Part shown: piece by piece, positions 1-8,234 of the stretch
Layout of the letters: each line of letters opens with the position of its first letter
Position numbering within the stretch: the stretch's first letter is position 1
Assembly (NCBI RefSeq): GCF_000350225.1
Contig: NW_005179137.1
Location: forward strand, 47,227 to 111,226
Direction: 5' to 3'
Length of the DNA: 64,000 bases
From: Chondrus crispus
Lineage: Eukaryota; Rhodophyta; Florideophyceae; Gigartinales; Gigartinaceae
Made by a program: the position numbers and the translations under genes
Notes under the pieces: generated by a model
Database searches by the model: none
What the model was told of the DNA's origin: nothing
What the model saw: only the letters and a program-made list of their open reading frames with translations

Positions 1-861
1 TGAGGGCGAGAGGCGTCCTTTCTTTTCGGCGAGAGCCCAGCTGCGGTGCTCCTGAACCGTAGTTTCGTCTCCCGTGCACCCTGAGTCGCCTCCCCAAAGA
101 GAATCCCTCCGCGGACATGGTGGTTCGAACCACGAACGTATCGCCTCTCCGTCGCGGTAGTCGTTCTCATACCTGGTCCAGCGCCGGCTCGAGAGTGACC
201 ATTCCCCATTTTCTGAAGGAGGGCAACGCTTTCTGCCATCGACACCGAAGTTGGAGGTGAGGGGAAGAAGGGTCGGGGTGTTTGAGGCGCATGCAATTTC
301 TGACCAGGCCGCGGCGGCATTAGAAACGACCATCGGATTTCCATCGGCAAGTAGTTCTTGTAGCTCTGTTATAAAGCCCTCCTCCACTGTGGCGGTAGGG
401 TTGGTATCATACAACTTGGCAACACAGACTGCCACGGTTTTCCTCACATACGGGTGTCGATCGTTGAGAGCAGGATGCAGTGGATCGCATAATTATTCTC
501 TGATCTTCTCCAACGAAATCAGTGCCCTCGTGCGTATTGCGAGGGCTCTCATGAGAGGGTTTGGATCGACGGCATCCTTGATAGGAGTGTTGCAATAAAA
601 ATGGCAAGGTCTGGTTTGGCTTGTACGTAGTTGATGATGTAGAGGTAAACAAGCTTTTTCATAGAGATCTCCTGCTGTGTTCACTACGACATCGGTGAAA
701 AGAGGCGAGGCATCCTTTCCGAGTATCCTAGCGGCTACGTTGCGCTCCAGCGAGCTCTTTCTCTCCTTAGTCGTCGTGACATCGAGGCCTTTTCTGAGCT
801 CGAGAATCTCATCTTTTCGGCTGGAGTAGTACATGTGGCTGTTCGCCGTCCCCACGGACAA
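1..861 (-). pseudogene. AP-complex beta-adaptin (beta subunit) relic, N-terminal part
   Basis: Minus-strand reading from about 861 gives stretches typical of the beta-adaptin HEAT-repeat trunk of clathrin adaptor complexes: SSRKDEILELRKGL, GKDASPLFTDVV, KLVYLYIINYVQAKPDLAIF, DPNPLMRALAIRT, HPYVRKTVAVCVAKLYD and LADGNPMVVSNAAAA, in the family order. They lie in different frames. At least two frameshifts occur between about 660 and 560, an in-frame TAA sits near 490 where the family has an aromatic residue after EKI.E, and more shifts occur near 240-290. The C-terminal trunk, hinge and ear lie beyond the window edge. No intron is evident. In life beta-adaptin is part of the heterotetramer that links clathrin to Golgi or plasma-membrane cargo. 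This copy cannot encode that. Identity is confident; whether it is AP-1 or AP-2 is not resolvable. Confidence 0.78.
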
Positions 862-1260
862 GCCGCCTGTGGTATGGAGAACCTGTAGACGCTCAAAGGT
901 TGTGTGGATTCTGAGTCCGTCATAGCGGCACAGGCGGCACTTCTACACGTCCCCCACATGTTATCGACACGCATGTAATGCGTGTATCCGGGGCCCTTCT
1001 TCCTCTTTCCTTCTCGGCGATAGGGTACAGATCGATCCTCGTCTTTGTACTGGATCGGCTGGTAGGCAGCCAGGGCACCCGTCTGTCCTCCATGGTAAGG
1101 AGCCAACATCTTGTCTCGCTCCACCCGCGTTCGCCCTTACAAAAGAGAGGGATGTGCGCTTAACCGCAGCGTTTTCTCCATAGATCATCAGCGCTGTCTC
1201 GACTAGACGCGACTTCCCGTCCCTCTTATCTACCACTCTCTCTTCTTAAAACTGAGGCAG
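862..1260 (-). other. Coding-like, frameshifted, unassigned sequence
   Basis: Two overlapping minus-strand frames (one from about 1236, one from about 1124) read with natural composition, for example DGKSRLVETALMIYGENAA then APYHGGQTGALAAYQPIQY and GYTHYMRVDNMWG. The switch between frames falls near 1110-1130. I do not recognise the family. It lies immediately upstream of the beta-adaptin relic on the same strand, so it may be the tail of a neighbouring decayed gene. It could also be chance open frame in GC-rich DNA. Confidence 0.3.
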
Positions 1261-2528
1261 GACGTCTGGTGCCCGTTTGCGATCGCCCTTGCGTTCCTGG
1301 CGAGCTATGAAACGACCGTCCCGTAATTCTCCAACATTTCCCGGGCCGTCATAGGATACTACGCGGTCTTGCGAGACTCCCGCTTCCCCTTCCTTGCGTA
1401 CATTACTGTCTGGGCCCGCCCCCGGTTTACCCCTCTATGGGAGGTCGCTACATCACATCGGCTTCCCGTTCATGCGCCTCCCAAGGTCCGCCACCATCTT
1501 ACTGCAGCGACCTCGGTGACGTCGCGCTGGGTCCGTCCGACGCGAAGATCGTCCAACGAGCACGCGGGAGCCCCGCGCGCTCGGCGCGTGACGATCTCTG
1601 TAGCCTTGTTAGCGGCAGTGACCATGCTTTCCCGAAACAGGGCGATTTCTTTGAGCTCTCAAGGGGCGACCCGTGGGGTTGCGCAATTTCTATTAACGGG
1701 ATATGCTTGTGGGTCACGAATGCGGTCAATATGGGGATCGTTTGTCATAGGGTGCGCCATTGCTCTGTTGACATGGCGTCGGTTATGGCAGAAACCATGC
1801 GACGGTGTTCTCCTTAGGTTGGCCTTCGGAGAGTAGGATAAGAAGGCATGAAAGAATTGGCACGGATCTTCCGGACCCACGAGACGAAAGGCGTCTCGTC
1901 ACCGGTTCACAGAGGCGTATACGCCGCTTGCGGGGAGTTGGCCTTGCTCCTTGGTGGAGCGGGGTTTCGAGCACATTGGCAAACTATATTGCTCCTCCTG
2001 ATCCTTGCGAGTGCGTAGCAACGAGTCGGGCTGTGCCGCAACTGTGCGCTTGCGAGCGAGGATCTGTGCTCGGGCGACGCTTGGTTGATCAGGTGGCATG
2101 CCGCGTGGTAACAGGCCGCAGGGGTGTCGGTCGAGGGTAGAGTTATGCCGTCAGGGTGGTGTCCGAGTAGCCGGGAACGATCCGGACGTGGTGTGGGGGG
2201 CGGCTTTCTTGTAGGGGCCTTGCTTGCGGTGGTAAGAGTGCGCCATTCCTTGGTATCTTCTATGGCCACTTGGCCTCTGCCCCGTTGAGCGGCGGTCTTA
2301 TTCATCTCTTGTTCGTCGCGCGACAGTCTTCTGGTCTTCTCTTCTCTTCCCGTTGTTCATGCCCCAAGGGTGTGGACGTAACTCATATTGGTTGTCGCGC
2401 GACGAACTTCTGCTTCGCGTGCGCGGTTCGCAAAGACGACAGATAAGTCAGAGTCAGTGGCCCTCGAAGGGGTCGTACGCGATTGGAGAGGCGTCCCGCC
2501 CCGCTTATGTGCATCTGAGTGACTTAGG
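1261..2528. other. GC-rich stretch with no recognised gene
   Basis: Several overlapping frames of 60-155 codons are open on both strands, as expected in GC-rich DNA. None shows a domain or motif I recognise. The minus frame near 2305-2200 starts MNKTAAQRGRGQVAIEDTKE and could be a short piece of real coding sequence, but nothing supports a function. Confidence 0.4.
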
Positions 2529-2540
2529 TAGCGCTTGCGG

Positions 2541-2766
2541 GACGATCGCGTCTGCGCGGCCATGTCGCGTGCAATTCGGCCGCGGCTGCGCGATAGTCCA
2601 CAGGGTCCGTACCCATGAATAATTTCAGGAGAAGTCCGCGTTCATAGTGCGCTTGCTTCGTGAGGTCGCGTCCTGACCGCGTTCTCTCGACGATCGCGTC
2701 TGCGCGGCCGTTTCGCGTTCAGTTCGGCCGCGACTGCACGATCGTCCACAGGGTTCGTACCCATGA
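2541..2766 (+). repeat. Direct repeat pair, 78 bp, offset 148 bp
   Basis: Positions 2541-2618 and 2689-2766 align without gaps. Both begin GACGATCGCGTCTGCGCGGC and end CGTACCCATGA, with roughly a fifth of positions differing. The unit is very GC-rich. Read on the minus strand both copies give a similar peptide (VDxRAxAAELxAxxPRRRDR), which hints at an old coding or gag-like origin. No flanking element was identified. Confidence 0.65.
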
Positions 2767-3475
2767 TGTCCAAGGACGTGGGGGCGAGGAGGGGCGTCGG
2801 CCGCCTGGATCGCGGCGCGGTGCGAGTTACCCAGAATTGCGTGTCCCGCGTACGGGGCGCCAGTGTACGCCATGTCGCTGGCCGCGTCATCCGAGCTATT
2901 TTCTCATTAAATTTCCGCTTGGTGGCGGCGGCTTGGCCACTGCACGCAAGCGCACAGTACCGGACGTCATCTCCTGCCCATTCATGAGGCGTTGGCTCGT
3001 CTCGTGACTTGCAGCGTCTCACGTCTAAGTCCTGGCGCCTATCTCTATGGTTCTTCTTGCGCGTGTGTATCTCTGCGCGTCGGGCGTCGCGTCGTTTGTC
3101 CCGCTACTGATCGTGGGGTTTCCACGGCGTGTTCTATGCTTCAGTACTCCATTGCAGAGGCCTGGAGTCAGCATAGGTATAGTAGCCCTGCCGAGCGTGG
3201 AGCTTCATTGCGCGTGTACTGTGCTCTCTGCTGTCTGTCCGCGGACCCAGTGTTCCATCTCACCTTGCGTATTATTCCGACGTCAACCGTCTCGTTCCGG
3301 CGTTTGGTATGGCATCTTCAGCGTTCTGGTTTTTGCGAATACAGTCCGCGTTCGTCCGCCTCATTTGGACGGCTGCTCAGGGTCCAATTCTTTCTTGAAT
3401 GTCGACTCTGCCGAGGGGCACGCGTCCTTCGTTTCTCTGAATTGCTTCGAACGCGATGCGTCAGAAAGCGGTTGA
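2767..3475. other. GC-rich flank downstream of the Ty3 element; candidate 3' LTR, unpaired
   Basis: This is where the 3' LTR of the minus-strand Ty3 element should lie, directly after its polypurine tract. I could not find a matching copy on the other side (10962-11500), so no LTR is called. Plus-strand open frames here have no recognisable domain. Confidence 0.35.
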
Positions 3476-3478
3476 GGG

Positions 3479-3488
3479 CCCCCCCTTA
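3479..3488 (-). other. Polypurine tract of the Ty3 element
   Basis: On the minus strand AAGGGGGGG lies immediately at and after the stop codon of the chromodomain frame (TAA at 3488-3486). This is the expected position of the plus-strand primer of an LTR retrotransposon. Confidence 0.55.
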
Positions 3489-3920
3489 AGGTTGAACGTC
3501 CGCGTTCAACTCGGTTGTCAGGTCCCTACCCGTGCGTGCGCTTAGTCGGCTCGCGTAACGCGAGACGAGTTCTTCGGGGATATGTGTCCTTGCTGTCCAC
3601 GTGGGATCCTCGTAGTCTGCCCACTTCACCTTGAACTCCGCGGTCCCGTTTTCCATTACGCGATGATCAAGAAGCCGGTCCACCGCGTACTGTGTCCCCG
3701 TGGTGACCTTGTCAGCAAGGTCACCCGGCGCGGTTGTGCTTGCCCGTGGTGCGTCCACAGGTGGTGGCGCGTACACGCACCTATCAGCGGACACGCGTTC
3801 TGTGACCCCATCACGATCAATCGTGTGTCGTGCACTGAGGGGGAAGGGGTGGGATCCCCCTCTGGCAGAGCGCGCGCTTATTTGATGTCTTCGCTCCGTC
3901 CGTAGGGTCGAGGTATACAT
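3486..3920 (-). pseudogene. Ty3 integrase C-terminus with chromodomain, frameshifted from pol
   Basis: This frame overlaps the end of pol and continues its C-terminal part. It reads DRDGVTERVSADRCVYAP, then a chromodomain-like core around residues 75-125 (YAVDRLLDHRV, FKVKWADYEDPTWTA, HIPEELVSRYASRL) with the usual aromatic residues and a W-x-x-Y-x-x-P-T-W pattern. In chromoviruses this module is fused in frame to integrase and binds methylated histone tails. Here a one-base shift between about 3850 and 3890, near a run of G, takes pol into 22 unrelated residues before its stop. The first 20-30 residues of this frame are therefore out-of-frame sequence. A sequencing error in the G run would also explain it. 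Confidence 0.72.
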
Positions 3921-6900
3921 AATTTCCAGGCTTGACTCGCGTGTTTACGCGTCTCACGCGTTTGTCGAAATCGCGTTTGTAGCGAGCCTGCGTTCGTCGC
4001 AGGCTGCTATATGCCTTCTGAATTGTCTCGTCCAGTTTCTTAAGGAACTCCGCGCGATGCGTTTTTCTATCCGGAAGGGGCGCGTTCCCCTCCGTCCTTC
4101 GAAGCGAAAATTCTGGGGGAGGTCGGCTGAGTACAAGCTCGAATGGGGTCGTACGCGTAGACCTGTGTACGTGGGAGTTGTACGCGTAAGTTAATGGCCC
4201 CACGTACACATCCCAATCGTCTTGGTGTTCGTTGACGTAGTTACGCAACATAGACGCGATAGTACGGCTGTAGCGCTCCACTTGGCCGTTGGTCTGGGGA
4301 TGGTACGCGGACGTATACAAGTTCGTAATCCCCAGGATCCGGCACGCGCTGTGGAAGAACTTCGCGTTAAATTGAGGTCCATTATCGGACAACAGCGAAC
4401 GCGGAATGCCGTACTTGAAAACCCACGCGTCACAAAACGCGGTCGCCACTGTGTACGCGGTCACTGTCCTCAACGCGACGACTTGAGTTAACTTTGTGAA
4501 CCGGTCCGTTATTACCAGAAGGTATTGTTTTCCTCCCTTGGTCTTCGGAAGCGGTCCAAGAATGTCTATCGCGAGGCTCTCCAATGGACGCGTAGCAGGG
4601 AACAATCTCAGCCGGTTGAGATGTTTTCGGAGTTTGACGCGATTCTTCGCGCATGTCCGGCATCCGCGTACTGTCGCTGCCACGTCCGCAGCCAAATGTG
4701 GCCAGTAATACCAGCGTCGGAGTGCGTGATACATGCGGTTCTGCCTCGGATGTCCCGCGATCGCGGGGTCATGGCAGAGCCGCAACAGACGCGCGCGTAG
4801 TGACTGAGGGACCACCACTTGAATGATTTCAGGATCGTAGGGGTGCTTGCGCTTCAAAACCCCTTGGTGGTCCTCGAAGACCGCGGAGTCGCGACTTTCC
4901 GACTGTCTGGCCGGTACGGTTTGGCAGAAATCGTCGACGCGTTGCTCCTCGGCTATCTCCTCCAGGGTGAGAGGGGCCGGCAGGTCGTCCTGTGGAGGAG
5001 CGACCTGGGGGCCTGACGCGTCAATTCGTGGTTCTTGAGCGCGTTCAATATCCACCGCGTCGGGTTCTTCTATCTCAGCCCATAGGTCGTCGCGTTCTTG
5101 TAAAGCCGGGGCTTCTTCGTCGCCCACCGGCCCGTCGCGTGAACACGCTTTTCTCCTTCTCCCCGCCTTGTTTCGCGTTGTGACGAACACGTGGTCGCTC
5201 TTGTGGTCGCATTTCGCGGTACAAGTATGGTCGCGTAATTCATCTGACACATCGCGTACGGTAGTGCCGTCGAAGGTGGGAATGTCGTCATCCACCTCGA
5301 CGGCCTTCCGAGGATCGTCGGCGGTCCTCGGGGAAATGAGACGCGACAGTGCGTCGGGTACTTGATGAACGCGTCCAGGTCTGTATTGGATGGTGAAGTC
5401 ATACTCCGCTAACCGTAGTCGCCAACGCGTCAGTCGGCCGGAGCTTTCTGTGAGGGACATCAGCCATCGTAACGCGTCATGGTCTGTCCTCACGGTAAAT
5501 TTGGTTCCCTCAATGTAGGGCCGTAGTGTGCGGACGGCCCACACTACGGCGAAACATTCGCGTTCAGTCGCACTGTAGTTCCGCTCACTATCGTTGAGGG
5601 AATACGACCAATAGCCGACGGGACGCCAATCGTTGGTCCCGTCGTGCTCTTGTAAAAGCGTGCACCCCAGTTGATACGCGCTTGCGTCAGTATCAATCAT
5701 ATACGGCCGTCCGTATCTCGGGAGCGCGAGAATGGGGGGCGCAATCATCCGCGCCTTGAGCTCTTCGAACGCGTGAACCTGAGCCGCGGTCGGGTTATCG
5801 TAGTCCGGGTCCGCGTCTTTCCGCGTCATATCGGTGAGGGGGCGCGCGATTTTCGCGAACCCCTGCACAATGCGGCGGTAGACATTACATGCCCCGAGAA
5901 ATGACCTGACTTGTGTCAACGTTCGGGGAAATGTAAATGTCTTGAACGCGTCCGCTGCGGTTTCTGCCACGCTTAACTTCCCTGGAGATATCACATGCCC
6001 TAGGTAGTGTACGCGTGGCTGAAAGAAGCTGCATTTCTTCAACTTGAGAGAAATGCCGGCGCTTCTCAGAAGTCCCAGAACCGCGTCCAAATGTTTCGCG
6101 TGCTCCGCGTGCGTACGCGAAAAGACGATAACGTCGTCTAGATACACTAGGCAAATCTGCCATCGTACGCGTGATAGAATTATATCCAGCGCGCGTTGAA
6201 AAGTGGCTGGAGCTCCGCGTAACCCGAATGGCATCGGCAAATGTTGGAACGTTCCCATATGGGTGGTGAAAGTAGTTTTGTCGCGGTCTTCCGGTGCGAC
6301 CGGAATCTGCCAATATCCTGAGTTACAGTCCAGCGTAGTGAACACAGCCGCGTCTCCCAATGAATCAATACAGTCGTCCATACGCGGAAGCGGATACGAA
6401 TCCGCCAGCGTTTTCGCGTTCAAGCGACGGTAGTCCACACAGAAGCGTAAACTACCGTCCTTCTTTGGGACAAGGACGACCGGGGACGCCCACTCCGTAT
6501 TCGCGGGCTCTATCACTCCCGCGTTTAAAATTTTCTTCACTTCTTTCGCGACCATTTCACGCATCGCGGGCCCTTTGCGGTAGGGCATGGCGCGTATCGG
6601 CTTCGTGCCGGGCTCAAGTGGGATGCGGTGTTCCGTCGCTTGGATCATTCCGAGCGACCCGCTCCACAAACTTGAGTGTTCGCGTAGCATCTCAAGCACC
6701 TGTACGTGTAATTTCTCGTCCTTCACATGTGATAGATCAATCTCCTTTTCCCAATCTTCCGCGTCCGACTTGGTATCCTTATATTGTACGCGTCCGGTAT
6801 CTTTCGCGAAATTTTGGTACCCCGCGTGCTCCTCGTCCGCGTTCTTGTTCGCGTTCTTATTCGCGGTGGAGTCAGGCCGTCCTGCTCCTAATTTTTCTTC

Positions 6901-8088
6901 TTGGCCGTCCAAGTTGGAAATGTGCAACGCGTGCGCGATCTCCTCGGCCACCCGACGCTCCGGTGTCAGGATGGCAAGAGGGTTCCGTTTCGCGTATCCG
7001 ACGACTGTATGTTTCGGCAATCGTCGTACCTGACGCGAAAAATTTGCGACCATAACCTCGAAGACCTGGTTTGGTAGCACTTCCGCGACTCCGTTGGTCA
7101 GCCGCACCCCGTGGCGGTGCTGCAGCGACGGCTTGGGCTCCAAAAATACCAGGCCTCTCCCCGCCGTCGTAACGCGCACCCGAACTTGCGACATAGCGAG
7201 GACATTTACCCAGCGTGCGATCCGAATCGGGTGCTGGGTTTCTTTGCGTACTTCTGCGCGGTTTGTCTCGCGTCCATGTCGCCTTGTAGGGGGAGACGGC
7301 TCCCCCTTCGCGTTCACGATGGCCACGGCGCCCCCATGCCGGAGCTCGAGCCTCTGGGCTTCTATGTCGATGCTCCGGACATGCGCGTCAATGAACGCGG
7401 TGCCCAGAAGCACAGGAACAGCCAGTTGGTCCGCGACGACGAACGGGACTCGGAACATCGTGTTCCGAATCCGGACAACCAAGCGGACCACTGCGCTCAG
7501 CCTCAACGGATTACTGTTTGCTCCGGCCAGCCTTGGCAATGGCGCGTCGCGTATCGCATGTCGCGTCCAATCGGGAGGAAGGTCGGCCTTTCTCACCAGA
7601 TTGTAGCCAGAACACGTATCGACGGCGATAGTGTACGGCTTGAACGCGTTCTTCTCAGAAGCTATCGAGCCCAATATATTGTAGATCTTGGACGTCATCA
7701 GACAGACGACGCCCTCGACGATCTTAGGCGTGGCCGTTCGCGCCAGGTCATTTCGCTTTGGGCGTCGGCGTCGCGTCTTGCCCTTTCTTCGCGTTCTTCT
7801 TCCTTGACCGTCGGGGTCCGAGGCCTCGCGTTCGTCTTTCGGCTCTTGACTCCTTGGGCCCAAGGAGTGGCCCACGCCTTGATCACGAGTTACTTTTTCA
7901 TGCGGCGCCTTCTCGACGCGCACGTCGCGTTCTTCTTCTTGCACCGGGCTCTCGCTGGCCCGGGTGCCTTCACGGCGGATCCGTGGCATCCGACCTCCGG
8001 CGGTCCGGAAATATTCGCGTTCGTGGGGTGGTACCGGGCCTACGGAAGCCGCAGTAATTTCGCGTTTGATAAATACTTGTTTTTGCAC
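3817..8088 (-). CDS. pol: Ty3 pol polyprotein (protease, RT, RNase H, integrase), 1423 aa
   Basis: Replication and integration polyprotein of the Ty3 element. The N-terminal 110 residues are basic and low in complexity. The protease active site is probably DTCSG at residues 157-161, a one-residue insertion relative to the usual DTG/DSG. RT carries CVDYRRLN, FTTLDCNSGYWQIPV and YLDD at about residue 648. RNase H follows with IDTDAS, TERECFAVVWAVR and TDHDAL. Integrase has the H-H-C-C zinc site (GHPRQNRMYHAL ... CRTCAKN, about 1105-1150) and D-D-E core: LAIDILGPL near 1171, SDNGPQF near 1233, QTNGQVE near 1267. The true C-terminus, with the chromodomain, is in another frame. Start chosen as the first methionine; translation may instead continue from gag by frameshifting. 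Confidence 0.92.
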   Translation of the reverse strand: MQKQVFIKREITAASVGPVPPHEREYFRTAGGRMPRIRREGTRASESPVQEEERDVRVEKAPHEKVTRDQGVGHSLGPRSQEPKDEREASDPDGQGRRTRRKGKTRRRRPKRNDLARTATPKIVEGVVCLMTSKIYNILGSIASEKNAFKPYTIAVDTCSGYNLVRKADLPPDWTRHAIRDAPLPRLAGANSNPLRLSAVVRLVVRIRNTMFRVPFVVADQLAVPVLLGTAFIDAHVRSIDIEAQRLELRHGGAVAIVNAKGEPSPPTRRHGRETNRAEVRKETQHPIRIARWVNVLAMSQVRVRVTTAGRGLVFLEPKPSLQHRHGVRLTNGVAEVLPNQVFEVMVANFSRQVRRLPKHTVVGYAKRNPLAILTPERRVAEEIAHALHISNLDGQEEKLGAGRPDSTANKNANKNADEEHAGYQNFAKDTGRVQYKDTKSDAEDWEKEIDLSHVKDEKLHVQVLEMLREHSSLWSGSLGMIQATEHRIPLEPGTKPIRAMPYRKGPAMREMVAKEVKKILNAGVIEPANTEWASPVVLVPKKDGSLRFCVDYRRLNAKTLADSYPLPRMDDCIDSLGDAAVFTTLDCNSGYWQIPVAPEDRDKTTFTTHMGTFQHLPMPFGLRGAPATFQRALDIILSRVRWQICLVYLDDVIVFSRTHAEHAKHLDAVLGLLRSAGISLKLKKCSFFQPRVHYLGHVISPGKLSVAETAADAFKTFTFPRTLTQVRSFLGACNVYRRIVQGFAKIARPLTDMTRKDADPDYDNPTAAQVHAFEELKARMIAPPILALPRYGRPYMIDTDASAYQLGCTLLQEHDGTNDWRPVGYWSYSLNDSERNYSATERECFAVVWAVRTLRPYIEGTKFTVRTDHDALRWLMSLTESSGRLTRWRLRLAEYDFTIQYRPGRVHQVPDALSRLISPRTADDPRKAVEVDDDIPTFDGTTVRDVSDELRDHTCTAKCDHKSDHVFVTTRNKAGRRRKACSRDGPVGDEEAPALQERDDLWAEIEEPDAVDIERAQEPRIDASGPQVAPPQDDLPAPLTLEEIAEEQRVDDFCQTVPARQSESRDSAVFEDHQGVLKRKHPYDPEIIQVVVPQSLRARLLRLCHDPAIAGHPRQNRMYHALRRWYYWPHLAADVAATVRGCRTCAKNRVKLRKHLNRLRLFPATRPLESLAIDILGPLPKTKGGKQYLLVITDRFTKLTQVVALRTVTAYTVATAFCDAWVFKYGIPRSLLSDNGPQFNAKFFHSACRILGITNLYTSAYHPQTNGQVERYSRTIASMLRNYVNEHQDDWDVYVGPLTYAYNSHVHRSTRTTPFELVLSRPPPEFSLRRTEGNAPLPDRKTHRAEFLKKLDETIQKAYSSLRRTQARYKRDFDKRVRRVNTRVKPGNYVYLDPTDGAKTSNKRALCQRGIPPLPPQCTTHD

Positions 8089-8234
8089 CGGACCGGCGGG
8101 GGTCTCGGTGACTTCGTGTTGCGGCGAGGGGAATATTATCGGTAAATATTCACCTCGCCCTTGATAGGGGTATATGGACGGGTCGGGGGTATAAGAGCGA
8201 GACGGTTCACGTGACCGCGTAAACGTGACCGCCT

